A stretch of 64,000 bases of DNA from Gigaspora rosea (Eukaryota > Glomeromycota > Glomeromycetes > Diversisporales > Gigasporaceae). Numbering within the stretch: the stretch's first letter is position 1; every line of letters begins with the position of its first letter. The translations under genes and the position numbers were made by a program. Positions 45,796 to 56,525 of the stretch are shown here, in pieces. The notes below the pieces were generated by a model. The model was given only the letters and a program-made list of their open reading frames with translations. It ran no database searches and was not told the DNA's origin. The stretch lies in NCBI GenBank assembly GCA_003550325.1, contig QKWP01000112.1, positions 165,663-229,662 on the forward strand. The letters run 5' to 3'.

Positions 45796-45943
45796 TATAA
45801 TTGTTAGACGAAACCTTTTTGGCATGATGACGAAAGTAGGAATGGGTTCTGTCGGTTACGGTCGGTTATTATCGGGGATTGTCTTATAGCCGGCTAAGTG
45901 CGGCCGGCTAAATAACCGGTTATAGTATCTGACAGAAAAAAAA

Positions 45944-46370
45944 ATCATGAAAATCCCAATGTGAAACAACTCAAACTTAACCATATATTATGATCACTAA
46001 AATAGCAAGTACTATAATAGAAAATTTTTTACTGTAATTCAAAAAATAATTAATAATCCCAATGAAACTAGCTCGTTCTGTAATTACTGGAATAGCAAGT
46101 AAATTTTGTACGAAATTAGTTAAAGTAACTCACAATAGAAATTATGATCATTCCAATGCAAAGTAACTCACCTTAACCACATATTTTGGTTACCGGAATA
46201 GCAAATAGAACTTAACAGAATTTTTTAGTAACTCAATAAAAATCATATTAAGTTTGATGCAAACTACTCAAACTATCTATATATCGTGATCATTGGAATA
46301 ATGAGTAAGTTTTGTACCAGAATTTTTTACAGTAATTAACGACAGTGATCATGATAATTCCGATGCAATA
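45944..46370. repeat. About 100 bp degenerate tandem repeat, four units
   Basis: Units contain ATCATTCCAATGCAAAGTAA, then GGAATAGCAA and AGAATTTTTTAGTAA in the same order, starting near 45944, 46050, 46140 and 46245. Confidence 0.7.
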
Positions 46371-46572
46371 GTGATAGATAAAATGATAAAATATAAAATG
46401 CATTGTAATGAGAATAGTTAAAATAAATTACAAAAAAAATATGACAAGTTAGCTCACTTAATTATGATAAAAAAGATTGAAATAATAATATTTTATACAC
46501 AACCTGAAGTGTATAAAAATCTCGACCAAAAAAAATTGTACTAATATAACACTACAAACAACAAAAAAATTC

Positions 46573-46951
46573 TACGAAATAACGCTCGTGGGCGTTATTT
46601 TGAAAATCGAATCTTTCAAAATAGTTGTAATGCGCAATAGCGTATCATTGTTGTAAAAACGATATGAAGCCGATCTTCCATAAGTGCATCCTTTATAAGT
46701 GCACTTCATACGCACTTTCTTTCTATAAGTGCACTTCACATATACTTTCTTTCTATAAGTGCACATCATTTTTGATCCGCAAATTATGTGTAGATTACAT
46801 ACCATAAGTGCGCATTCCGTAGTCCACTTTTCCTAATTACATGCATTTATGGAAGATTGACTATATTTGAATTCAAAAAATCAACACTTATTTCGAAATA
46901 ACGCACATGAGCTTGTCCAAAATAACGCATTATTTCGCAATTATACGGTAC
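46573..46951. mobile_element. AAATAACGC-type element, second copy
   Basis: ACGAAATAACGCTCGTGGGC on the left and GCGTTATTTTGGACAAGCTC (reverse complement) on the right. The interior is homologous to 38690-38880 in reverse orientation. The left end lacks the CCGTATAA part. Confidence 0.55.
46701..46770. repeat. 30 bp tandem repeat
   Basis: ATAAGTGCACTTCATACGCA plus CTTTCTTTCT, two full units and a partial third. Confidence 0.85.
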
Positions 46952-47080
46952 CTGTTTTATAGTATAAAACCGATAAGAGTTGAGAATTGCAACTAAAATT
47001 ACTATAATTAATATGCAAAAGGTCAGTATAAAGTAATATAGTAATACAGTACGATGCAGCACAATCTTTTTTAACTCCAT

Positions 47081-47364
47081 TTAAATAATTCAAGTGCCTA
47101 GTCTTTTATTAAAATTGATCTAACTATAGATCATATATTTTAAATTTTAACTTATATGTGTTCCGCATCAGTTTTCTGAATTTATGTCGATTCTGAATTG
47201 AATGTGTTATACATATGTCAAATTAAAATAGATTATTATGATAATTATATTCAAACTCCTATCGGGCAAAAATAAGAACCGCTGTAAAGCGGTAAATAAT
47301 AAGATTGAAAATATATAAATAAGATGATTTTAATGTTTTTTCGTTTCAACATCTTTATTTCAAT
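47081..47364. other. Upstream region of the integrase gene
   Basis: AT-rich, with a small palindrome (ACCGCTGTAAAGCGGT near 47278). No defined promoter motif is recognised. Confidence 0.4.
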
Positions 47365-48607
47365 ATGACTTCAAATAATTCACTAGTTTACCCATTTATT
47401 TCACCTCAAACTTTTGAAAAAATAGTTAACAACTATATAAGTAATCGTAAAAATGAAAGGCGTATAATGAATCGCTCAAAATATAATCGTTGTTTGACTC
47501 TCTTACGAAATCCTTCAAGCACACTAGAACATCCTAAATTTAAATACTGGGTGCTTCATACGTTTACAGTAGTAAAAGTTGGGACGATTGAGAAATTAAA
47601 TCTTAAAGCAAAAGATCATAATCGTGGTATACAAGTTTGTCCTATTGAAGACTTTTATAATGTAACCTGTCAAGCACATCAGGACACGGGGCACGGTGGC
47701 CAAGTAATAACATGGTTGAAAGTAAGTACATTATTGAATTAAAAAATATAAAAAATAAATTACTAAATAATATATAATGTATGTAATATATAGATCCGGC
47801 AAAGATATTGCTTTATTCCTCAAACAATTGTTAACAATGTAGTAAAACAATGCAAACTATGCGTTATACGACGTGCAAAAAAACAAGTACCTACGATAAA
47901 GCCTATAATTGCAGAAAAGTTTCTTGCACATGTTCAAGTAAGAATTTATATAATTACATATATCATTTGTTTAAAGCTTTAATTAGAAATATTTGATATT
48001 TTAAAGGTGGATATGATAAGTATGAAAGCAACTCCAGATAGAGGATTTAATTATATCATACATATTCGCGATCACTTTACAAGATTCTCTGCTGCTAAAC
48101 CTGCAAGAACAAGATCTGCAGAAGAAGCAGCAAGTTTTCTTTTACGGTTTTGTTTGTTGTATGGACCACCAATGATCTTACATTCAAATAATGGTGATGA
48201 ATTTGTCGGTGAGATTGTAAAAGAAACAATTAAACTTTGGCCAACTATTAAGTTTATTCATGGACGTCCAAGGTATCCCCAATGCCAAGGCTCCATTGAA
48301 AAAGGTAACAATATTCTTCAGACGAAGCTTGGTGCATGGATGGAAGAGACTAACCGAAATGATTGGAGTGTTGGACTGCCGTTTGTCATCTGTAAGCAAA
48401 TAAAAATCAAAGTATAATGCACATATTGTATAATTAAGTAATTATGCTTTATCTAATATAGGGACAATGAACTGTCAAAAATGTAAATCAACAAAGTTTA
48501 CACCATATCGACTTGTATTTGGACAAGATCCAAAAGCTGAATTACCAATGATTTCGATGCATTATCAACAAAACATTATGCGAGATTATAATAATGTTAA
48601 TATATAA
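47365..48607 (+). CDS. KRBA2-like integrase-domain protein, spliced
   Basis: Exons 47365-47721, 47794-47937, 48007-48391 and 48462-48607 join in frame across GT-AG introns of 69-72 bp (about 344 aa). Zinc finger: H105-X4-H110-X28-C139-X2-C142. Integrase core: D169 (VDMISM), then N228 where Asp is usual (HSNNGDEF), then E265, giving DD35E-type spacing of 36 with the second Asp lost. TPYRLVFGQDP near the end is typical of KRBA2/SCAND3-like integrase proteins related to gypsy and Ginger enzymes. The gene may go on through a weaker donor at 48596 into an exon from 48669. The clean splicing argues for recent function; the Asn argues against strand-transfer activity now. Confidence 0.75.
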
Positions 48608-48668
48608 TAAATTCTTTTAATTTATCAAAATTGGTGTGTTAATATTCTTTATTATTTGTTATTTTTAG

Positions 48669-49204
48669 ATCAAAAATCCATTAATTAAAAATGCTGAAGT
48701 AATTATAATTGATAGTGACAGTAACAAAGAAAATCTAGAATCTGAGAATGAAAATATTATGTTACTTGGAAAACAAAAGAACATTGGCATGCATCAAATT
48801 CTAATAACAATATGTAAACCTAGAATAGATGTTGTGTATTTTAATTTATTAATATTCTTTGTAATATAGAAATCAATTACTTATATTGGATGATTTTAAT
48901 CTTAATTAATATATAATTTCATAATATAATAATATTTATAATAATTATTTAGAGTTCACTATATCAATTTAATGCTATTGGCTTGGAGAATAATTATGAT
49001 GGCTACAATAATTACAATAATTATGATAATTACGATGATAATTATGATAATTACGATAATTACGATGATAATTATGATAATTACGATAATTATGATATTT
49101 ATGATAATTATGATGATTATGATTATTGCAATAATTATAATGATTATAATAATTATGATGATTACGATAATGCAATGCTAGAAAGCTATGCAAATGTCAT
49201 GTGA
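48669..49204 (+). other. Possible 3' exons of the integrase gene with Asp/Tyr/Asn repeats
   Basis: A reading frame from 48669 (IKNPLIKNAEVIIIDSDSNK) follows an acceptor TTTTTAG in frame with the exon before. A further acceptor at 48952 leads into SSLYQFNAIGLENNYDGYNN and a run of NYD/NYDD repeats ending at the stop near 49203. The repeats come from a 9-15 bp AT-rich microsatellite, so this part may be non-coding. The donor between the two parts is weak (possible phase-0 GTTGTG near 48830). Confidence 0.4.
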
Positions 49205-49340
49205 AAATGTCTGCACCAATTGCATCTCAAGTGAGATATTCAAGTGAAAATTCAACTCGAGCAAGTTTTAATAACCACAAACCTTTAAGAGATGTAGCAA
49301 TTCAATATGTTGAAAAAAATCAGCAATTCATCTGCAACAT

Positions 49341-49573
49341 AAGGCCGTTCGAAGTTGATTCATTGGTTAACATCATTTTTCCAGGACTCATGGGGGGGGG
49401 GGGGTAAAATGAAACGAACATATGAAACGAACATATAAAAATGAAGCAATTTCATTGGTTGATGTAAATCAGGTGACTGGTGAGAGTCATTCAGCGTTTT
49501 GATTGGCTGTTCGTTTTTCGGGGGACTTCAGCTGGGGGTGATGTTAACTGAAAAATTAACTTCAAACGACCTT
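49341..49573. mobile_element. 233 bp MITE with AACAT duplication
   Basis: The left end AAGGCCGTTCGAAGTTGATT and the right end in reverse complement AAGGTCGTTTGAAGTTAATT are inverted repeats, both followed by GTTAACATCA. AACAT flanks it at 49336-49340 and 49574-49578. A G-run of 13 or more bases is internal near 49391. Right-end fragments of the same family lie at 50192-50240 and 50500-50562. Confidence 0.8.
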
Positions 49574-49578
49574 AACAT

Positions 49579-50040
49579 TACATTCCTCTTATAAAAGAAA
49601 GGAGCAAAAATAAATAAATATCGGTATATAATTAATTTATTATAAAAAGTATTTTATCCGATAAAAAGAACTTAGTACGTATGTACAATTTTTACAGGCA
49701 AAATTCTCGTGATCTAGTGATCGGATCTGCATCAGGGTTTTCCAAATTCCTATTGTTCGAGAAATTTTGTCCCGAATGATTCCGTAAAAGCTAGATGTTT
49801 ATTCAAATTTCTTCTCGTTAATACTAGTTTTCTAGCTCTTCACAATCGAACAAAAAGCACTTCGGAAGCTATTTATTAAGCAGTTTTTTGTTGAATCGTT
49901 TTATTGCAAACTGAAATAAACATATATGAGAGGACAGCAAATAGGAATTAAAATTTTAGCTTTATTTATTTATTTATTTATTTATTTTTTAAGTTTTTAT
50001 TTTTTTTAATTCGTTTTTTATTTTTAATTATTTTATTTTG
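49579..50040. other. Non-coding stretch
   Basis: Nothing recognisable except a TTTA microsatellite near 49960-49985. Confidence 0.6.
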
Positions 50041-50150
50041 ACCGCGAAATAACGCACAGAGTTATTTCGAGTTTCGGCCTGAATTAATCTTAATTTAGGC
50101 CGAAATTCGAAACCACACCCATCGCGTTGTTTCGTGGTTATGCAGTATTT
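50041..50150. mobile_element. Short AAATAACGC-type inverted-repeat element
   Basis: ACCGCGAAATAACGCACAGA on the left and, in reverse complement, ACTGCATAACCACGAAACAA on the right. TTTCGGCCTGAATTAATCTT pairs internally with AATTTAGGCCGAAATTCG. Confidence 0.5.
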
Positions 50151-50191
50151 ATTTTTTTAATTTTTACCGGGGACATCAAAGAGGAAGGGGA

Positions 50192-50240
50192 GGGGTGATG
50201 TTAACCGAAGGCTTAACTTCAAACGGGTTTTAGGTAGTAA
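50192..50240. mobile_element. Right-end fragment of the AACAT-family MITE
   Basis: GGGGTGATGTTAACCGAAGG, then CTTAACTTCAAACGGG, matches 49530-49573. Confidence 0.6.
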
Positions 50241-50469
50241 TATAATAAGCAAAATTGCCTAAGATCATCAAATTCTTAATTTGATTTGTCAGGTATCACG
50301 TGATTATGCTCCGCTTTAGACGACCCCCATATCAGATATATAGAGCTAAGTACGTACGTTCGTACATACGTCAGCTACTAGTAACTAGTAATATCAGCAC
50401 GAAGTAATAAATCGAATTTATATATTGAATTTGATTTCTAAATAATGATAATATTTCATTATTTTTATT

Positions 50470-50565
50470 TTTTTTCATATGTTCATTTTACCCGGGGGCC
50501 GGGGGGACCGTTGGAGGGAGGGGGGGGGGGTGATGTTAACCAAAAAATTAACTTCAAACGGCCTA
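50470..50565. mobile_element. Partial copy of the AACAT-family MITE
   Basis: CATATGTTCATTTTACCCGG is the reverse complement of 49402-49425. A G-rich run and GTGATGTTAACCAAAAAATT, then AACTTCAAACGGCCTAATG, match the right end of 49341-49573. The minus-strand ORF at 50475-50810 is the translation of this element and its flank. Confidence 0.65.
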
Positions 50566-50569
50566 ATGC

Positions 50570-51548
50570 AAAATTGGCATAAAACAAAACGCACATTTAA
50601 CATTAAATCCAAGCGATCTTGTGAAGATTCAAATACCAGATATTGCAAACGAAAAATAGATCGATGTGCATTGCATTGTAAGGTTATACAAAAAAGCCAA
50701 CCTTGATTCTTATCAAGTTGGGTGTAAATTTGGAATCCCGCCCTTAATATTATTCCTCTTGGTATTTTCATCATTTCTTGGGCACAGAAAGCCCAACACG
50801 ACCACCACACACAATTAAAAATAATTTAATGATTCAACAACAGCTGCAATTGCAGCAAAACAAACTGTAAGACCAAGAGTTGTTCATGCTGTAAAAATAA
50901 TTCTCTTTATTCTAGGCGTTGTGGTTGTATGTTGCAACAATCATTAACATTAATGTGAACAATAATACTACTTAGTATTAGCATTCTTTGCGGTTAATTT
51001 TTCACAAGAAATATGCATTATCGCCATAGATAAAATTCAATTATTATTAAACTATTTTTTAAAAAAAACATAGTAGTCAACCATATAGTCCTGGAATAAA
51101 TTTCAAAATAAAAATATACCGTGCGTCATGATCCTTATTTTTACTTTTTTTTGATATTTTTTTAATCGGTATCATAATCGTTGACAACAAACCGATTATT
51201 ATATAGCATATGTCAAAATCTAATTCCAGAATGACTTACGTCTATTCGGAATTAACACAAATTCTAAAGCGACGTATAACGTAGTCACGACTACATGTAG
51301 CCGCATTCCATAAGACAATCAAATTGCAAGCTCAAGTGTAACGTGAAACCAAAACAAAAATTGATTCTTTTAAAAAAATTGTTAATAACAAAATTTTGAC
51401 TATGAAACCATCTTCTACGTTCTAACAAAAAAAAGAAATTCCTTGCTAAATTTTGGTATAAACTATCCCCATGCCCCAATCTTCTAACCTTAATCATGAA
51501 GTTTTATTTTTATAAAAAAAAAAAAAAAAAAATTGGTTTGATAGTTAC
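50570..51548. other. Non-coding stretch
   Basis: No gene is seen. A poly-A run of 19 bases lies near 51517. Confidence 0.6.
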
Positions 51549-52817
51549 TAATGATGCCTGATGAATGGCAAATAGTTTCATCTAGACGAATGACTAAACC
51601 ATTTCGTCAAGCAACTTCAATTTGACGAATGACGAAACTCATAACGAAACTCATAACGAATGATGAAACTCATGACAACGAAACTCGTGACGAAACCCAA
51701 CGAATATATATTTATGAAAAAAAAAAATAAATAAAATAAAAAATGCGATTTTTGGTTTAGGAATCATTAAAAACTGGTTAATGCATTAAACGCCTTCTGG
51801 CGTTCTGAGGCTGCACATGCGAGTAAATAAATATGGGTGCCTTATGTCAAGCAAATGATCTACATCTGATGTAAAACAATTTGATAATAATATAGTAATC
51901 CATCTTTTTTTGTTTATTTTTTCGTAGTAAATTTTGACCTATTACGATTTCTTTGCTAGCGTTAGCAGTTGTTTATGTTATACGAAAATTCGAAGATCCT
52001 GCAATTTTTATTGGTTCCGAGCCTAATCATTTGCTTGACATTGAGTAAACTATACTTAGGCAAAGTTGATTTTTCGTACATGGAATCTATCTGAAAACTT
52101 GGGTCGGTCGTTCGGTCGGATTTTTTATTTTTTATTTTTTAATTAATAGAATAATGTTCACATCTAAGGTTATGCAAGGTTAATTTTTCATTTTGCACAA
52201 CAAGAAATCAAAAAATTGGGTCGGCAGTCATATTTTTCCGTCAGTCCTATCGGACAATTACGGGAAATTAAGGTCTCCATCAGGTGACACCGGATGAGAA
52301 TAGCGGAAAAAATAAATATCAAAAATCGAACAATTGGCACAATTGGGATCTACAAAAAAAAAAAAAAATTATTTTTTTTTTGAAAAATTGAAAAATGGGT
52401 CGGCGAGTAATGCAAAACGAAAAATCAAATTTGCATGGCCTTATCTTAGACGCTAGTTACGCCGTAGCAAGACCCTACTAACCTTGAGACCCGGTCCAAA
52501 TCTTTCCAGCCTCTCTCTGCCTACCGATTCAAGGTTAAGGAGTCTTGGGACAATTGTTGTATAGTTTTGTATTGGTTAGATTTAGTTAGTTGGCTAGTTT
52601 TAATCATCCTCAATTAGCCCACGCTTTCTCAGCACGCATGAAACCCATCTCTAATTTCGTCTTAATCATCTGAAATTTGGTCAAACATCTTTAACTTCGC
52701 CAATCGTCTATAGTTTCGTCAATCGTCTGTAGTTTCGTCAATCATCAAGGTTCGTCAGACAAAACCATAGACGAAACCATTTCGTCAGTGCGAAAATAGT
52801 TTCGTCAAGCATCATTA
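51549..52817. mobile_element. 1269 bp GACGAAA-array element, nested
   Basis: The left end TAATGATGCCTGATGAA and the right end in reverse complement TAATGATGCTTGACGAA are inverted repeats. The flanks ATAGTTAC and ACAGTAAC match at six of eight bases, a decayed 8 bp duplication. GACGAA/GACGAAAC motifs crowd 51590-51710 and TTTCGTC motifs 52660-52810. The ends differ from those of 43730-44807 but the sub-terminal motif is the same. Confidence 0.7.
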
Positions 52818-52975
52818 ACAGTAACGGCTACATGTAGCTTATGGCTACAAATATATTAACTCTAATGATAATAATTATAATAATAATAATAATAAAGTAA
52901 AAAAGTTCAAAAATTAAAAAAATAAATAAATAAATAAAAAGCGAATCAAAATGAATTAACATGCTCGCCTAAATA

Positions 52976-53389
52976 TTATATGCTAGCTAAATTTTCATAC
53001 ATTAAAAGAATACATATATATTTTAACAATGTAATTAATAATTTTTGCATTCCCCGCGTAGAATGCAATTGTTTTTCGGCAATGGCAGGAATCTGGTCGG
53101 GTGTCTTGTCTGACCTGAAGCTAATAAGAAAATAATTACTACAATTTTTTGTAAAGGAAAAGAAAACATAAATTTGTCTTTTTCCAGGTTTTTCATGACC
53201 ATCATGCTCAGCCTGGTGTGTAACACAGATTATTTCGTAAAATTTTCGACATAACAATCTTGCATCCCCAAGTATTCCTATCTTGTTTAGGCACGTGCAG
53301 TTCTTCTGTTTCGCCAATACAAAGAACTTTAAAGGTATTGTCTTGAATTTCGAGTAACTCTGAAGATCGGAATTTTTTAGTTTAGACAT
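52976..53389 (-). pseudogene. Possible N-terminal integrase-protein remnant
   Basis: The open frame contains LLCRKFYEIICVTHQAEHDG followed by HEKPGKRQ, which resembles the region before and at the zinc finger of the integrase gene at 47365 (EDFYNVTCQAHQDTGHGG). No integrase core follows, and the rest is unlike any domain recognised here. It could be a chance resemblance or part of a second, broken gene. Confidence 0.3.
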
Positions 53390-53399
53390 TCATTATAAC

Positions 53400-53819
53400 G
53401 AATTTCAAGTCACGAAGCCATATCCTTGCGAATCAATAAAGTTTGAAGAAGAAAATATGTAATACAAGGTGATAAAGATCGATTCGAATATAATGAATAA
53501 AAAAAATTGAAGCATGAAACAATAAAAGAATTATCTTCGTAGATATCAATGAAAAAGATAAATATCAATAAATTATTATTGATAAAATGCGCAAGTTTTA
53601 TTGTCGTCATTAATAAATTATAAGTTATATAATTCGTCATTAATAAATTATAAGTTATATAATACGTAATTATTATCAGTAGTTTATTACATTTCACGTA
53701 TCAATTCAGAATCGACATAAATTCAGAAATGCGCTGAACATATGATCATAAAGGTAGGGAGCCAACTGCGTCCTTATTTATTATATAATTATTCTTAATC
53801 TTTATTAGTTTGTCACCCT
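53400..53819. other. Non-coding stretch
   Basis: A direct repeat of about 34 bp (CGTCATTAATAAATTATAAG, then TTATATAA) lies at 53605-53670. Nothing else is recognised. Confidence 0.6.
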
Positions 53820-54029
53820 TTGCAGTTTCATCAGTTTCGTCATTTCGTCATTTGAGATTTTAGTTGACGAAAAACGAAACTAAGTTTCGCGTTTCGTCAG
53901 TCAGAAACCTCGAGGTTTCGTCTAACAACTATATTTTAACACATAAAAATAAAACCATTTCAACCTCTAGTCGGTAACATTCATCATTTTATACACAGCA
54001 CATGAAGCTACATTAAAACAGATGAAGAA

Positions 54030-56525
54030 TTTTTTCTGTTATGTATCGTATGTTTAATATAACAGGAACGAGTGCAACGCTTATATAGCAAGTGAAGGGT
54101 GTATCAATCTGTGTATCTGATTGGATAGCTTTTTTATATGATTTTATACTGTATTGTTATAATTTTCAACGCACAGCACCGACATATACCGGCATGTACC
54201 GATAAATAAAATAACATACCAATTAAGTTGTTAACCGTTTAATTTTATTGTATTTACGTGGTAACGTACGTTTATTCATCTTTTGCCTAAATTAGTTTAG
54301 TTCATATTTATTGCTATTGTCACAAATCACAATTTGTGACATTAGAAAAATTCAATTATTTTTTATTTTTGAAAATTTTTATAGAGATCGTTGTCCTGTT
54401 TATGTAGTGATTTACATATGTCCTAAGCATTAAAGCACGCTTAACGTGCTATCACGTCAAACGTGCAGTGGCGGAGAATTTTGTGGCTTCGAGATTATGT
54501 GGAAACACGTTCAACGTGATGGGCTTAAAATTATTATTTTCGTATCACATTAGGGGGCGGGTTGCACGTTTAACGTGCTAACGCGTCCAACGTGTAGTAT
54601 AATTAACCTAAATGTATATAAGCACCCATTTTTTCGGGGTTAATAAAGCAGAATCTTCTCCTCGATTTTTAATAAAAATAAAAGGAAGTAAGCTTAAGTT
54701 GTGCTGAAGAGTCCTTTTACGTATTTTTTTAAAATCGAAAGGTTTTCTCCGTTGTAGTTTATTTTTCGTGTTATTATAAAAGTCGTCCCGAGATTCTTTT
54801 CCCAATCTCGTTGTTATCTGTCCCGTTAACCCCTGTACTGTTACAAACTAAAGTCGTATAATTCTTCGTAACTATTAGAGTTAAATCGGTTAAATAGTCA
54901 TCTCTCCCGAAATAATAGTTACACTATTTCGATATGCTTTATCGCTTTTGATCTTACTGGTTGCAACAAAAATTGGTCAAATGAAAGTGTGGCTTAAAAC
55001 ATTAGCGTATAGTCAATAATACTGTATAATTTTGATATATTTAATAAGTTCGTATTATCAATTTGTGTACTGTATAAGATTGCATAAACTTTACCGTTGT
55101 ACTGTGTTTTTAAATTTTGTTCATGCCGATGCTAGCGCAGGCTTTCCATTGTTTTCAAACTTATCCGATTTAGCGTCACTTGATTTTGATCCGAACGACA
55201 AAATAAGTCTTGTCGTTATAATTGCTTATTCTATTAATATTGTAAAATTATATCAGGAACAAAATGAACAACTGAGTGGATAGCAACTTCACATGCAATA
55301 TTCTTGAGATGTGATTAAAAATTAACACACTGTAAAAATTCATTTTGTGACCTGATTTAAATTTATATGCGCGTTTTTAGGGTCTTTTCATTTTAATTTT
55401 TCTTTTTCATTTGCTGTTGTTGTGGTAATTAGTAATTGTTGATATGAAGAAATAAATTTACTGAATGTTCGAATATAAACATAAGTTTGCTAATCTCTGT
55501 TATTTAAATGATCAAATCCAACTGCAAAGTTAGGGATTATAAACGTTTTCGCAATATAGTGACTAGATCGTTCAATTAATTGAAGTGTTCCTAATAACGA
55601 TTTTGCAACAAGTACGTAGTACAAAATACGGGACTTTAAATTTTAACTAGCCAGAGCAACTCTGAAAAAATACGTAGTCATAAGCACCAGGGTTTTTGAC
55701 TTAAGGTAAACTGTTGAGGAAGACGTTGAGAGCAATATAATTAAGAAAAAAAACTGAAGTAAAATAAAACTTCAGAAAATGATAACATCAGCGATTCATT
55801 GACAAGAAAATGGTAGATGTGTTTATTAGGATTGCTTGGCGCCAAATTATTCTAGACCAAATATTTATGATACAACTACGATATAATACTTTATAAAATC
55901 TATCCAAGCTGTTCGAATAGCATTATAGACCAGGAATTTTGACATAATTCACTAAAAAAACCTACGAAGTAATTATGTGTTAAAATTTTACAAGAAAAAA
56001 AAAAAAGAAAATGCAACATGACTTATGTTTAAAAAAAAATCAAACGGATATTACAGAGACTTTTTACTGTTTTTTTTTTTTATAATATAATTTATTTTGA
56101 AGTGCATGCGCGATAATTTTAATTATTATACTAATTTTTGAGGAAAAAGTTACTTTAAAAACTTCCATGCGAATTTATTCTGGGAGCACATTATTTCAAG
56201 ATGCTGAGTCAAACATGCAATTTTCAAAAAAAAAAAAAAAAAGAGGGAAATTCGAAATAACGCCCATGTGCGTTATTACGCGCCTATACGGTATCGATTA
56301 TTCCAATAAAACAATCCATTATTTTAGGTAAAGCAATTATCATTCAATTTTTATTGTACATATAAATCTGAGATTGGTGTTGCAGGCGAAACTGGTGAAA
56401 ATTTGGCGAGTGCTGGTAATTGATTAAATATAACAGCCTGTATAAATTCAGGTTGAAACTATGACGATGCTAATTTCACCTGTAACTCTATCAGACGTTC
56501 CCGGTTTTGCGTGACAACTTTACGC
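54030..56525 (-). repeat. Block B of the ~2.4 kb inverted duplication
   Basis: This block is the reverse complement of 28146-30895 and adjoins the 3' flank of Sel1 gene 3, whereas block A adjoins the 5' flank of gene 1. It lacks the two MITEs and the 315 bp LTR of A but has gained a 606 bp solo LTR. The 83-codon ORF at 55032-55283 is not preserved in block A, so it is not supported as a gene. Confidence 0.8.
54318..54923 (+). repeat. 606 bp solo LTR in block B
   Basis: It starts TGTCACAAATC and ends AATAGTTACA, flanked by CTAT at 54314-54317 and 54924-54927. Block A is continuous here (TCGATATAGTGATAGATG near 30518). TGTATATAAGCACCC at 54613 is a good TATA box and AATAAAG at 54642 a possible polyadenylation signal, giving plus orientation. 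Two copies of a GCACGTTTAACGTGC-type palindrome with ACGTCMAACGTG (54435-54470 and 54564-54598) lie upstream of the TATA box. Confidence 0.75.

Larger units (their letters stand above)
45796..53933. mobile_element. Possible 8.1 kb relative of the GACGAAA element
   Basis: The left end TATAATTGTTAGACGAAACC and the right end (reverse complement TATAGTTGTTAGACGAAACC) match the termini of 43730-44807. The flanks are TTTTAAA on the left and TTTTAACA on the right, an 8 bp duplication if one base was lost. The right sub-terminal part (53820-53933) carries the same GACGAAA/TTTCGTC motifs and a stretch close to 43770-43815 in reverse orientation. The span includes the spliced integrase gene and later insertions. 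The two ends might instead belong to two broken elements. Confidence 0.45.

Noticed and set aside
54608..54805. 65-codon minus-strand ORF
   Set aside because: It lies within the solo LTR, opposite its TATA box.
55032..55283. 83-codon ORF in block B
   Set aside because: The frame is broken in the paralogous block A.
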